NCBI GenBank assembly: GCA_963807865.1
Contig: CAWEDK010000031.1
Location: 124,001-188,000, forward strand
DNA from: VAZQ01 sp963807865
GTDB taxonomy: Bacteria; Pseudomonadota; Alphaproteobacteria; Rhizobiales; Xanthobacteraceae
Direction: 5' to 3'
DNA length: 64,000 nucleotides
Positions 17,944 to 27,087 of the stretch are shown here, piece by piece. Within the stretch, counting starts at the first letter, position 1; each line of letters opens with the position of its first letter. The notes under the pieces are model-generated. The model was not told where the DNA came from and did no database searches. It worked only from the letters and a program-made list of their open reading frames with translations. The translations under genes and the position numbers were made by a program.

Positions 17944-18067
17944 GCCTTTTCCCGGGCGGAATGCGGCAAGGTGCCTGCGCATTATCGTTGACTTATGGCC
18001 GGTTTCTACCGATCCTTCTGCCGCCTGCCAGCCAGGCAAGTTGCAACAGCTTGAGGAGAGCAAAGCC

Positions 18068-18607
18068 ATTCGCCGACCGATGAGAACCGCGCAGCCCGCC
18101 GCCAAGGATGGCCCGCGCATCAATGAGGAGATCCGCTCCCGCGAAGTCCAGTTGATCGACCAGACCGGCCATAATCATGGGCCGATCGATACCCAGGTCG
18201 CTTTGCAAAGAGCCCAGGAGGCCGGGCTTGATCTCGTGGAGATCGCCCCGAATTCGGTCCCGCCTGTCGCCAAGCTTCTTGATTACGGTAAGTATAAATA
18301 TCAGGCGCAGAAGAAGGCGGCCGAAGCCCGCAAGAAACAGAAAGTCGTCGAGGTCAAGGAGATCAAGCTCCGGCCGATGATCGACGATCACGATTACGAC
18401 GTGAAGATGCGTTCGATGCAGCGCTTCTTCGAAGAGGGGGACAAGGTTAAGGTCACCTTGCGTTTCCGTGGCCGCGAACTGGCCCACCAGGAACTCGGCT
18501 ACAAATTGCTCAACCGGGTCAAGGACGACAACTCGAAGGTCGCCAAGGTCGAGCAGGAACCGCGTTTCGAAGGCCGCCAGGTGGTGATGGTGCTGGCACC
18601 ACGATAA
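18068..18607 (+). CDS. infC: Translation initiation factor IF-3, ATT start codon
   Basis: Binds the 30S subunit, prevents 50S joining and proofreads the initiator tRNA. The 179-residue product carries the N-domain DGPRINEEIRSREVQLIDQTG, the linker helix KYKYQAQKKAAEARKKQK, and the C-domain with KVTLRFRGRELAHQELG. The start is ATT at 18068: AGGAG (18054-18058) lies exactly nine bases upstream, while the first in-frame ATG (18080) would be 21 bases away and would remove IRRP. Rare AUU starts allow IF-3 to repress its own translation, established in E. coli. A strong terminator follows, separating it from rpmI-rplT. Confidence 0.93.
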   Translation: MRRPMRTAQPAAKDGPRINEEIRSREVQLIDQTGHNHGPIDTQVALQRAQEAGLDLVEIAPNSVPPVAKLLDYGKYKYQAQKKAAEARKKQKVVEVKEIKLRPMIDDHDYDVKMRSMQRFFEEGDKVKVTLRFRGRELAHQELGYKLLNRVKDDNSKVAKVEQEPRFEGRQVVMVLAPR

Positions 18608-18630
18608 TCAGCCCGAACAGAATAAGCGGA

Positions 18631-18668
18631 CGCCGTTAGGTCGATCTCTGCCTGACGGCGATTTTTTT
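18631..18668 (+). terminator. Rho-independent terminator after infC
   Basis: CGCCGTTAGG (18631-18640) pairs with CCTGACGGCG (18651-18660) over ten positions with one G-T wobble, a ten-base loop, and a run of seven T at 18662-18668. This is a textbook intrinsic terminator 24 bases past the infC stop. Confidence 0.92.
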
Positions 18669-18700
18669 CGCCATCGGGCAACGTTTGCGGCGTCCTGCCG

Positions 18701-18889
18701 TCAGTCGAAGCTGCCGACGCTCCCGCGATCCGTCTGGACCGAACCAGAGTCCCGTGCGAACGCCATGTCGTCGCGAGCGGGCGGAGCCCGGGCCACGATG
18801 AACTGAGACAGCACGAAGATCGCACCCACCAGCACGAAACAGATGCGGGTCCGCCAATGGGCGTCGAACCAGCGAAGCGGATTGCTCAT
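18701..18889 (-). CDS. Small single-pass membrane protein, hypothetical
   Basis: 62 residues: MSNPLRWFDAHWRTRICF, then one hydrophobic helix at about residues 16-33 (ICFVLVGAIFVLSQFIV) and a polar, acidic tail. The ATG at 18889 follows GAGAGG by a suitable distance. It is transcribed towards infC and could share the infC terminator from the other side. I do not recognise a family. It could be non-coding. Confidence 0.45.
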   Translation of the reverse strand: MSNPLRWFDAHWRTRICFVLVGAIFVLSQFIVARAPPARDDMAFARDSGSVQTDRGSVGSFD

Positions 18890-19294
18890 GGCGGGCCTCT
18901 CTGCCGCGACCGTACTCGGACGAGCCATGCAACGGCTGTGCCGCCGTCGCAGTACGGATGAAAATTGCCGATCGTGGCGTTTGGTTCCGTGCCTGGGAGG
19001 TGAGGGGGGCACGACTTGTCGCCTCCTTCCCGACGGATGCCCGCCGACGCCCGACACGTCCCCTAAGTTCTTGTGACAACGCACGATCTTGGGCGGAAGG
19101 GGCGGTAGCTGCCGGAACCGGCTCTACCCCCTTGTGGCGGTTGTATTTTCCCGCGGCCTCTGCCATAACCCGGCCCTCCCGCCGCCCGGCGCAAGGGCTG
19201 CCGTGGCGGTGGCGAAGTGCTCAATCAGCACGCTCAAACGAGCAAAAACCGGCCAGCCGGCGGTTTGCCATGGCACGGCCGAAAGGAGAGCCAA
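18890..19294 (+). promoter_or_regulatory. Promoter and leader region of rpmI-rplT (405 bp, no gene)
   Basis: No coding frame is supported. The region separates the small membrane gene from rpmI. Just before the rpmI ribosome site, AAACCGGC (near 19248) and GCCGGCGGTTT (near 19258) can fold into a hairpin. In several bacteria L20 represses its own operon through leader RNA structure; whether that applies here is open. No convincing -35/-10 pair was identified. Confidence 0.35.
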
Positions 19295-19495
19295 ATGCCC
19301 AAGATCAAGACCAAGTCGGGCGCTAAAAAGCGCTTCAAGATTACCGGAACCGGCAAGGTGCTTTATGCCCACCGTGGCAAGCGGCACGGCATGATCAAGC
19401 GGACCAACAAGCAGATCCGCCAGCTTCGCGGCACCGCGGTGCTGTTCAAGACCGACGGCGACAACATCAAGAAATACTGGTTGCCCAACGGTTGA
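19295..19495 (+). CDS. rpmI: 50S ribosomal protein L35
   Basis: 66-residue basic protein of the large subunit: MPKIKTKSGAKKRFKITG, GKVLYAHRGKRHGMIKR, ending YWLPNG, all diagnostic of bL35. Strong site GAAAGGAGAG precedes ATG 19295. It is followed by rplT after 64 bases, the normal pair. infC, which often heads this operon, is upstream but separated by a terminator and a reverse gene, so rpmI-rplT must have its own promoter. Confidence 0.97.
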   Translation: MPKIKTKSGAKKRFKITGTGKVLYAHRGKRHGMIKRTNKQIRQLRGTAVLFKTDGDNIKKYWLPNG

Positions 19496-19559
19496 AGTTC
19501 GGCCGCCGAGCGGCGGCATGCCTCGCCTTCGTTTCATGTAATCTGTCAGGAGATCAACC

Positions 19560-19925
19560 ATGGCCCGCGTCAAACGCGGCGTGACGGGACACGCCAAACA
19601 CAAGAAGGTCCTCAAGCAAGCCAAGGGCTTTTACGGCCGGCGCAAGAACACCATCCGGGTCGCCAAGCAGGCGGTCGAGAAGGCCAACCAGTACGCCTAC
19701 CGCGACCGCAAGCGTCGCAAGCGTACGTTCCGCGCGTTGTGGATTCAGCGGCTCAACGCGGCGGTGCGGCCGTTCGGCCTGACCTACAGCCGGTTCATCA
19801 ATGGCCTCGACCTCGCCGGGGTCACGGTCGACCGCAAGGTGCTGTCCGATCTGGCGATCCACGAGCCGGTGGCGTTCCAGGCGATCGTCGAGCAGGCCAA
19901 GTCGGCGATCCCCGCGACGGCGTAG
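19560..19925 (+). CDS. rplT: 50S ribosomal protein L20
   Basis: 121 residues, essential early assembly protein of the 50S subunit. N-terminal RNA-binding extension MARVKRGVTGHAKHKKVLKQ and KGFYGRRKNTIRVAKQAVEK, then the globular part with RLNAAVRPFGLTYSRFINGL are all diagnostic. Site AGGAG precedes the ATG. It is followed by a palindromic intergenic repeat that may also help stop transcription. Confidence 0.97.
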   Translation: MARVKRGVTGHAKHKKVLKQAKGFYGRRKNTIRVAKQAVEKANQYAYRDRKRRKRTFRALWIQRLNAAVRPFGLTYSRFINGLDLAGVTVDRKVLSDLAIHEPVAFQAIVEQAKSAIPATA

Positions 19926-19983
19926 GAGCTTGGCGACTAATCCGTCGTCCAGATTCGTCCGCGTTGCTCCGTGCCTTCCGCCC

Positions 19984-20064
19984 ATTCCCGCGCGAGCGGG
20001 AATCCAGGCTTGCGGGCATTTTTTCGCGGTAGCCTTGGTGCTGGGTCCCCGATTGCGCGGGGAC
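19984..20064. repeat. Double-palindrome intergenic repeat, copy 1
   Basis: Palindrome A ATTCCCGCGCGAGCGGGAAT (19984-20003) and palindrome B GTCCCCGATTGCGCGGGGAC (20045-20064), joined by CCAG...CTGG. The same two-part module occurs at 24698-24769 and 45315-45384. Palindrome A plus the nearby TTTTTT could act as the rplT terminator. Confidence 0.85.
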
Positions 20065-20102
20065 GAGCGGAGGGAGAGCTCCATCTGTTAACGGAGCGGC
20101 CG

Positions 20103-20604
20103 ATGATCGACACCGCCTATGTCCGGCGCATGGCGCGCTACAATCGCTGGCAGAACCAGAATCTCTATGGTGTCGCCGACACGTTGCCGGACGATGAGCG
20201 CCGCCGTGAGCGCGGTTCGTTCTTCGGCTCGATCCACAAGACGCTGAGTCACCTGCTCTGGGCCGACCGCGTCTGGATGAGCCGTTTCGGCGAGGGGCAG
20301 AAGCTCGAGGTCGGCATTCCGCAATCGGTCTCGCTCTATCCCGATTGGGAGCCGCTCAAACGCGAGCGCGGCGGCCTTTGACGAAACCATCATCGGCTGG
20401 GCCGACAAGCTCGATGCGTCGTGGCTAGCGAACGACCTGACCTTTTATTCGTACGGCGCCCAACGCGAGTTCACCAAGCCGAAGTGGCTCGTGGTGACGC
20501 ACCTGTTCAACCACCAGACCCATCACCGCGGCCAGATCCACTGCATGTTGACGCAGGCGGGCGGACGGCCGCACGACACCGACTTGCCGCTGCTGGCGGA
20601 GTGA
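20103..20604 (+). CDS. DinB family protein, one frameshift
   Basis: Four-helix DinB/YfiT-like protein, a fold of metal-binding enzymes including thiol transferases; specific function unknown. The first 91 residues (MARYNRWQNQNLYGVADTLP, SFFGSIHKTLSHLLWADRVW) end at a false stop near 20381. Moving one frame at about 20375 gives AAAFDETIIGWADKLDASWL through TFYSYGAQREFTKPKWLV to the metal-site motif NHQTHHRGQIHCMLTQAG, ending with TGA at 20604. All three expected histidines are present across the frames. It precedes pheS by four bases, so it probably sits in the same operon. Confidence 0.8.
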
Positions 20605-20608
20605 CGCG

Positions 20609-21688
20609 ATGTCCGATCCGAGCACACTCGAACAGGAAGTCCTGTCCGCCGTCGCCGGCGCTGGCGACGAGGCGGCGCTCGAAGCAGTGCGGATCGCCGC
20701 GCTCGGCAAGAGCGGTTCGGTGTCCGCGCTGCTGCGCACGCTTGGCTCGATGACGCCCGAGCAGCGCAAGGCCGAGGGGCCGCGCATCAACGGCCTCAAG
20801 GACCGCGTCACCGAAGCGCTTGCGGCGCGCAAGGACGCGCTCAAGCATGCGGCGCTCGACGCCCGGCTCAACACCGAAGCGGTCGACGTCACGCTGCCGG
20901 TGCGTGAGCCGCCGACCGAGACCGGGCGCATCCATCCGATCAGCCAGGTGGTCGACGAGTTGACGGCGATCTTCGCCGACATGGGTTTCGCGATTGCCGA
21001 AGGGCCCGACATCGAGACCGACGATCTCAACTTCACCAAGCTCAACTTCCCGGAAGGGCATCCCGCCCGCGAGATGCACGACACGTTCTATCTCAATCCC
21101 AAGCCGGACGGCTCGCGCATGCTGCTGCGGACGCACACCTCGCCCGTGCAGGTGCGCACCATGCTGAGCCAGAAGCCGCCGATCCGCGTGATCATCCCGG
21201 GCCGCACCTATCGCAGCGACTCCGACCAGACCCACACGCCGATGTTCCACCAGGTCGAGGGCCTGGTCATCGACAAGGGCGCGCACCTCGGCCACCTGAA
21301 ATGGATCCTGCAGGAGTTCTGCAAGGCGTTCTTCGAGGTCGATCACGTCAAGATGCGCTTCCGGCCGTCGTTCTTCCCGTTCACCGAGCCGTCGCTCGAG
21401 GTCGACATCCAGTGCCGGCGCGACAAGGGCGAGGTACGCTTCGGCGAGGGCGAGGACTGGATGGAGATTCTCGGCTGCGGCATGGTGCATCCGAACGTGC
21501 TGCGCAATTGCGGGCTCGATCCCGACGAGTACCAGGGCTTCGCCTGGGGCCTGGGGATCGACCGCATCGCGATGCTGAAATACGGCATGCCGGACCTGCG
21601 CCCGTTCTTCGAGGCCGACGTGCGCTGGCTCTCGCACTACGGCTTCCGCCCGCTCGACTTCCCGACGCTCGCGGGAGGATTGAGCTGA
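20609..21688 (+). CDS. pheS: Phenylalanine-tRNA ligase alpha subunit
   Basis: Catalytic subunit of the alpha2beta2 synthetase that charges tRNA-Phe. The 359 residues comprise an N-terminal coiled-coil arm (residues 1-85), motif 1 around GRIHPISQVVDELTAIF, motif 2 FRRP-like RVIIPGRTYRSDSDQTHTPM, and motif 3 GFAWGLGIDRIAMLKYG near the end. Frame intact, usual length. The partner pheT does not follow directly: a DUF559 gene bracketed by inverted repeats lies between them, widening the gap to 568 bases. Confidence 0.96.
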   Translation: MSDPSTLEQEVLSAVAGAGDEAALEAVRIAALGKSGSVSALLRTLGSMTPEQRKAEGPRINGLKDRVTEALAARKDALKHAALDARLNTEAVDVTLPVREPPTETGRIHPISQVVDELTAIFADMGFAIAEGPDIETDDLNFTKLNFPEGHPAREMHDTFYLNPKPDGSRMLLRTHTSPVQVRTMLSQKPPIRVIIPGRTYRSDSDQTHTPMFHQVEGLVIDKGAHLGHLKWILQEFCKAFFEVDHVKMRFRPSFFPFTEPSLEVDIQCRRDKGEVRFGEGEDWMEILGCGMVHPNVLRNCGLDPDEYQGFAWGLGIDRIAMLKYGMPDLRPFFEADVRWLSHYGFRPLDFPTLAGGLS

Positions 21689-21733
21689 TGCCAACGCATA
21701 GAGTTCGATACTCTTGCCGTTGGCTCGGTGCGT

Positions 21734-21770
21734 CCCCTCTCCCGCTTGCGGGGGAGGGTTAGGGAGGGGG
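21734..21770 (+). repeat. 37-bp palindromic repeat, left flank of the DUF559 cassette
   Basis: The sequence starts CCCCTCTCCCGCTTGCGG and continues GGGAGGGTTAGGGAGGGGG. Its reverse complement recurs at 22166-22202 with one mismatch in 37. Internally it folds around CCCGCTTGCGGG. The inverted pair encloses the DUF559 gene. Confidence 0.85.
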
Positions 21771-21789
21771 CAGGCAAGCGAGATTGCCA

Positions 21790-22260
21790 ATGGGTGATGC
21801 CTCCAAGGTCCCGACGTGGCAGGTCGCGACGAAGCTGCGATCCCGCGCTCGCTCGTTGCGGCAAGGGTCGACAGATGCAGAGCGGACCGTTTGGAATGCT
21901 CTCCGCGCGCACCGCCTGAATGGGATGAGCTTTCGGCGACAGGTTCCGGTCGGTCCATATATCGCCGATTTCGTCTGTCACGCCGCACGCCTTGTGATCG
22001 AAGTCGATGGCGGACAACATTTCGCTGCCGAACATCGGCAACGCGACATGCGACGCGACGCTTTTCTCATGTCCAAGGGTTATCGCGTGGCTCGCTTCAA
22101 CAACTATGACGTTCTGACCAATCTTCAGGGCGTGTTGGAGACAATTGCAGCAGCGTGCGAGTCTGCCCCCTCCCTAACCCTCCCCCGCAAGCGGGGGAGG
22201 GGACTGGGCGGTGCGAGCGGAGGGATTGCGGCCAACGCCCGGAAAGACAAGTCGTCATGA
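21790..22260 (+). CDS. DUF559 endonuclease-like protein between pheS and pheT
   Basis: DUF559 proteins have a restriction-endonuclease/Vsr-like fold and no settled role. The 156 residues contain AERTVWNALRAHRLNGMSF (residues 30-48), the nuclease-type core VGPYIADFVCHAARLVIEVDGGQH with Asp60, Glu71 and Asp73, then RRDAFLMSKGYRVARFNNYDVL. The last 30 residues, from SLTLPRKRGRGLG on, are translated from the right-hand repeat, so this tail was acquired with the repeat. I chose ATG 21790; a TTG two codons earlier is possible. The stop overlaps the pheT start. Inverted repeats on both sides suggest it arrived as a unit. Confidence 0.85.
   Translation: MGDASKVPTWQVATKLRSRARSLRQGSTDAERTVWNALRAHRLNGMSFRRQVPVGPYIADFVCHAARLVIEVDGGQHFAAEHRQRDMRRDAFLMSKGYRVARFNNYDVLTNLQGVLETIAAACESAPSLTLPRKRGRGLGGASGGIAANARKDKSS
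22166..22202 (-). repeat. 37-bp palindromic repeat, right flank of the DUF559 cassette
   Basis: Inverted copy of 21734-21770 with one mismatch (CCCCC for CTCCC after the opening CCCCT). It lies inside the 3' end of the DUF559 reading frame, encoding its tail, and 54 bases before the pheT start. Confidence 0.85.
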
Positions 22261-24675
22261 AATTCACGCTCGCCTGGCTCAAGGAGCATCTCGACACCGA
22301 CGCGCCGCTCGACAAGATCGTCGACAAGCTCACCATGATCGGGCTCGAGGTCGAGAAGCGTCGAGGACAAGGGCAAGGCGCTCGCGCCGTTCACCATCGC
22401 GCGCGTGATCTCGGCCGAGCAGCATCCCGAACGCCGACCGGTTGCGCGTCTGCATGGTCGACACCGGCGCGGCGAGCCGGTGCAGGTCGTGTGCGGCGCG
22501 CCCAACGCGCGCGCCGGCATGACCGGCGTGTTCGTGCCGCCCGGCGCCTACATCCCCGGCAAGGACATGACGCTCGGCATCGGCAAGATCCGCGGCGTCG
22601 AAAGCCGCGGCATGCTGGTCTCCGAGTTCGAGCTGCAGATCTCCGACGACCACGAAGGCATCATCGACCTGCCGGCCGACGCGCCGCTCGGCGCCAACTA
22701 CGCCAAGTGGGCGGGCCTCGACGACCCGGTGATCGAGATCAACCTGACGCCGAACCGTCCCGACTGCACCGGCGTGCACGGCATCGCGCGCGATCTTGCC
22801 GCCGCCGACATGGGCACGTTCAAGGATCCGGCGATCGCGCCGGTCGAGGGCAAGTTCCCGTGTCCGGTGAAGGTAACGCTCGAGTTCGGTTCGACGCCGT
22901 CGCTGTGCCCGGCCTTCGGTTTGCGCTTCGTGCGCGGCGTCAAGAATGGCCCGTCGCCCGAATGGCTGCAGCGCCGCCTCAAGGCGATCGGACTGCGCCC
23001 GATCAACGCGCTGGTCGACATCACCAACTTCATGACCTACGACCGCGGCCGGCCGCTGCACGTGTTCGACGCCGCCAAGGTGCACGGCAATCTCACCGTC
23101 CGGCGCGCGAAGCCGGGCGAGACGCTGCTCGCGCTCGACGGCAAGACCTACACGCTCGACGACACGGTCTGCGTCATCGCCGATGAGCATGGCGTCGAGT
23201 CGCTCGCCGGCATCATGGGCGGCGAGGCCTCGGGCTGCTCGGAGACCACCACCGACGTGCTGATCGAATCGGCGCTGTGGGAGCCGCTCAACATCGCGCA
23301 GACCGGCCGCAAGCTCGGCATCAACTCGGATGCGCGTTATCGCTTCGAGCGCGGCGTCGATCCGGCGTTCATGCTGCCCGGGCTGGAACTCGCCACGCGC
23401 ATGGTACTCGACCTGTGCGGCGGCGAGCCGTCGGCCGTCACGGTTGCCGGCAAGGTCGAGACGCCCGCGCAAGTGATCGATTTTCCGCTGGCGGAATTGC
23501 CGCGGCTTGCCGGCCTCACCGCCAGCCTGGCCGAGGTCAAACGCGTGCTCGAAGCGTTGGGCTTCGGCGTGGCCGGGCAGGGCGACCGCGTGAAGGTCAC
23601 GGTGCCGTCCTGGCGTCCCGATGTGCACGGCAAGGCCGACATCGTCGAGGAGATCGTGCGCATCCTGGGCGTCGATCGCATTCCGGCGACGCCGTTCGAT
23701 CGCGGCGACGCGCCGCGCAAGCCGATCCTGACGCCGATCCAGATGCGCACGCGCAAGGCCAAGCGGTCGCTCGCCGCCCGCGGCATGGTCGAGGCCGTCA
23801 CCTGGTCGTTCGTGTCGAAGCCGCAGGCCGAATTGTTTGGCGGCGCGAAGCCCGAACTGGCGCTCGCCAATCCGATTGCGGCCGATCTCTCCGACATGCG
23901 GCCGAGCCTGCTGCCGGGGCTGATCGCGGCGGCGCAGCGCAACGCCGACCGCGGCTCGCGCGATGTCGCGCTGTTCGAGGTTGGGCAGATTTTCCGCGGC
24001 GACCGGCCGGAGGATCAGTTCACCGCCGCCAGCGGCGTGCGGCGCGCGCTCGCCAAGGCGAGCGGCAGCGGCCGTTACTGGTCGGGCCAGGTCGGCGAAG
24101 TCGATGCCTTCGACGCCAAGGGCGACGCGCTTGCCGTGCTGACGGCGGCCGGCGCGCCGGCCGCCGCGCTCCAGATCGTGCCGGGCGGGCCGGCGTGGTT
24201 TCATCCCGGCCGCAGCGGCACCATTCAGATCGGCCCGCAGAACGTGCTTGGACACTTCGGCGAACTGCATCCGCGCGTGCTGGAGGCGCTCGAGGCCGAG
24301 GGCCCGCTGGTCGCATTCGAGGTGATCCTCGAGAAGATTTCCGAGCCCAAGGCGAAGGCGACCCGAGCCAAGCCCGTGCTCGAGCTGTCGCCGTTCCAGC
24401 CGGTCGAGCGCGACTTCGCGTTCGTGGTGGATCGCGCCGTCAAGGCCGCCGACATCCTGCGCGCAACGCAGAGCGTCGACCGCAAGCTGATCGCCGACGT
24501 CACGGTGTTCGACGTCTATGAGGGCAAGGGCATCGACCCCGGCAAGAAATCGATCGCCATCGCGGTGACGCTGCAGCCGCGCGACAAGACCATGACCGAC
24601 CAGGAGATCGACGCGGTCGGCGCCAAGATCGTCGCCGAGGTCGGCAAGCGCACCGGCGGCGTGCTGCGGGGGTAG
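22257..24675 (+). CDS. pheT: Phenylalanine-tRNA ligase beta subunit, frameshifts near the N-terminus
   Basis: Editing and tRNA-binding subunit partner of PheS. MKFTLAWLKEHLDTDAPLDKIV starts at ATG 22257. Shifts near 22359, 22425 and 22470 interrupt the first 75 codons: EDKGKALAPFTIARVISAEQ and NADRLRVCMVDTG are readable in other frames. From about 22480 to 24675 the frame is clean. It contains the OB-fold tRNA-binding domain (GVFVPPGAYIPGKDM), B3/4 editing domain, B5, catalytic-like domain (TRKAKRSLAARGMVEAVTWS) and FDX-ACB anticodon domain (ELSPFQPVERDFAFVVDR). About 805 residues when joined, normal. Three single-base shifts in an essential gene argue for sequencing error. Confidence 0.9.
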
Positions 24676-24697
24676 CGAACCGTTATATCTCCCGCTC

Positions 24698-24769
24698 ATG
24701 CCCGCGAAAGCGGGCATCCAGCGCGAAATCTCGCGAGTTGAAGAGCTGGGTCCCCGCTTTCGCGGGGAC
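24698..24769. repeat. Double-palindrome intergenic repeat, copy 2
   Basis: Palindrome A ATGCCCGCGAAAGCGGGCAT (24698-24717) and B GTCCCCGCTTTCGCGGGGAC (24750-24769), with CCAG and CTGG at the inner edges. Same module as at 19984 and 45315. It lies between the convergent pheT and ATP-pyrophosphatase genes, 22 bases after the pheT stop. Confidence 0.85.
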
Positions 24770-24799
24770 GAGCGGAGAGTGTGCGAAGGACGCGATTTG

Positions 24800-25477
24800 T
24801 CACGTCTCGCGCGGAAGAATATCCGCATAGGCGAAGCCGTCGCGCTCGACCGTCTCGCCGATCGTGACCGGAATCCGCCGCGACAGCATCGGGCCGGCCG
24901 CCACGAAGGAATGGAATTCGCCGTTCTCGCCGCAGGGGTCGGCGCCGGCCGGCAATTCGGCGAGCAGCGCGTCGTCGAGCCGGCGGCCGGCGAGCGCTTT
25001 CGGCAATTGCTTGAGGTCGACGCAGGTCAGATAGGTCTCGACACCCGCGGCGATCATCTCGCGCGCCAGCGCGGCGGTCGGCCGTTCCCACAACGGGAAC
25101 ACCGGTGTGATGCCGGTCCCGGCGAGCTTGTCTTCGCGATAGGAGCGCACGTCCTGCAGAAACAGGTCGCCGAAAACGATGCGGGTCACGCCGGATTGTT
25201 TGGCGTCCGCCAGCGCCGCCGCCATGCGCGCCTCGTAGACCTCGTTCGGGCACGGAAACGGAATGCGCACCAGCACCGGCGGAAGGCCGGCGGCCGCAAG
25301 CTGTGCGATTAGTAACTCCTCCCGCACGCCATGCATGCTCACGCGCCCGAAGGTCTCGGTGACGGTGGTCAGCGCACCGACGATCTCGCAATCGCCCGCG
25401 CGCCGCATGTCGTGCAGCGCCCACGCGCTGTCCTTGCCGCTCGACCAGGCGATCAGCGCCTTCGGCCGGGCGGTCAT
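24800..25477 (-). CDS. ATP-pyrophosphatase domain protein (DUF71/diphthine-ammonia ligase family)
   Basis: PP-loop N-type ATP pyrophosphatase of the family that includes eukaryotic diphthamide synthetase; the bacterial members have unknown substrates. The 225 residues begin MTARPKALIAWSSGKDSAWAL with the PP-loop SSGKDS (residues 12-17). They continue with GALTTVTETFGRVSMHGVRE, FGDLFLQDVRSYRE and the C-terminal GENGEFHSFVAAGP motif of this family. The ATG at 25477 overlaps the stop of the upstream amine oxidase gene as ATGA, so the two are translationally coupled. Confidence 0.85.
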   Translation of the reverse strand: MTARPKALIAWSSGKDSAWALHDMRRAGDCEIVGALTTVTETFGRVSMHGVREELLIAQLAAAGLPPVLVRIPFPCPNEVYEARMAAALADAKQSGVTRIVFGDLFLQDVRSYREDKLAGTGITPVFPLWERPTAALAREMIAAGVETYLTCVDLKQLPKALAGRRLDDALLAELPAGADPCGENGEFHSFVAAGPMLSRRIPVTIGETVERDGFAYADILPRET

Positions 25478-26847
25478 CGGCGGCCGATAGCCCGCATCGC
25501 GGCCTCGGCTGCGCGCTCGCCGGATTCCCAGGCGCCGCCGACGGTGCCCCACAGCGTTTCGTGCGCTGCCTCGCCGGCCAGGAAGACGCGGTTGTTGAGC
25601 GGCTCCGTCAGGACCTTGCGCGACGGCTGTCCGCCGGGATCGGCCGCCGAAATCGCGCCCATCACCCACGGTGCCTCGTTCCAGCGCGTCGCCGCGGTGC
25701 GCTTGACGATCGCCTTCATGTCGCGTGCCGTAGAGTCCGCTGAGCCAGGTGAGCGCGAAGTCGATCATCGCGCGGCTCGCCCTTGGCGGAAAGCTCGCGT
25801 CCGAACGAGCCCGCGACATCGACCGTGCAGACCGTGCTGCCCAGCACGTTGCCGACGATCGACGCGGTACGGCGGTTATCGGATTTCTCGAACGAGAGCT
25901 CGTCGGGCCTCAGACCCAGCGGGTTGCCGGGTAGTTCGAGCGCGATGTGGTCGTAGCTGCCGAGCTTGAGCTTGCTCAGGGCTTCGAGATGACGCTTGGG
26001 CAGATCGGGCTGGAATTTGATCTTGCCGGACATCAGAAGATTGGTGGACGCCGTCACGATCACGGCGCGGGCCGTGAAGAAGGCGCGGTTGGTCTGCACT
26101 TCGATCGGACCGCGGCCCCACCACATGATGCGCTTCACCGGCGTGTCGGTCGAGAAGCACGTTGGGCGGCAAGAGCTTCGTCAGCAGCGTTCCGAGGCCC
26201 TGCCGGCAGTAGGAATTGTTGTCGCGATCGACCGCACGGGAGAGGTCGACGGCGGAGACCTCATGAAGGTCCTTGCCGCAGGTGAACGGTCCCGCCACGA
26301 ACTCGACCGTGTGTTGCCATTCGCCAAGGTCCTTCGGCAGCGCCTTGTCGGCCGGGACATCGGCCCGGCCGCGGGCCGCGGTCGCGATGGCGTTGTTGGT
26401 GCGGACGAGCGTCGCGAGGAAGTCCTCGAGCTCGCCTTCGCGGGCAAAGCGCCGTCCAATTCGCAAGCGCTGTCCGGGCGGCGCCGGATAGATTTCCAAT
26501 CCCGATTGGGCGCCCAGCCGGACCAGCGGATTGATGTCGGCGGCATGGATCCAACGGGCGCCACGATCGAACGGAATCCCGAACGTCTGGTTGTCGGTGA
26601 TGCAGCGGCCGCCGGGCTCGGCGGCGGCTTCCAGCACCACGAATTTCAACCCGCGCGAGGCGGAGAGCCGCCGGGCGGCCGCGATCCCGGCGGCGCCGGC
26701 GCCGACCACGACGATATCGACCGCACCGGACCGCGGCGCCTCCGCCGGTTCTGGCCCTTTGGGCGTCGGCCGCGGCGCGCCGAACGCCGGCCCCGCGCCA
26801 ATGGCGGCAGAGGCGGCGAGGAACGACCGTCGGGTCAAACGCTTCAT
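25474..26847 (-). CDS. Tat-exported FAD-dependent amine oxidase-like protein, interrupted by frameshifts
   Basis: Flavin amine oxidase family (monoamine or tryptophan oxidase fold). Twin-arginine signal TRRSFLAASAAIGAGPAFGA at residues 5-24, so export of the folded flavoprotein is expected. FAD-binding motif VVGAGAAGIAAARRL and EAAAEPGGRCITD, then FDRGARWIHAADINPL. After shifts near 26160, 25790 and 25725 the chain continues as RAVIVTASTNLLMSGKIKF, then ATRWNEAPWVMGAISAADPGG and the C-terminal FAD contact RVFLAGEAAHETLWGTVGGAWESGE. The joined length of about 455 residues is normal. The stop overlaps the start of the downstream ATP-pyrophosphatase gene. Substrate unknown. Confidence 0.78.
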
Positions 26848-27087
26848 CGTGTCCGAGGCTGAGGTCTTGGATTTTGGATTGCGGGCACCATGCCGGAATG
26901 CGCTTCCCCCCGCAATTCATTTGGCGTGGCCCGCGCAGATGTGAACGCCCGGGCGCGTGAGCAAATCGACGCATTGGCGTCCGGTTCCGCACGTCAAATC
27001 CGCTCCGCGAGACGTTTCGCCGGCCGTGCGGGCTTGTGCCGCCCGGCGGTCATCGTTACCTCTGCCGATGTTGCGCGGAGAACCGTG

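Noticed and set aside
22330..24828. Open frame of 832 codons opposite pheT
   Set aside because: Shadow of pheT; low-complexity arginine/alanine composition and no motif.
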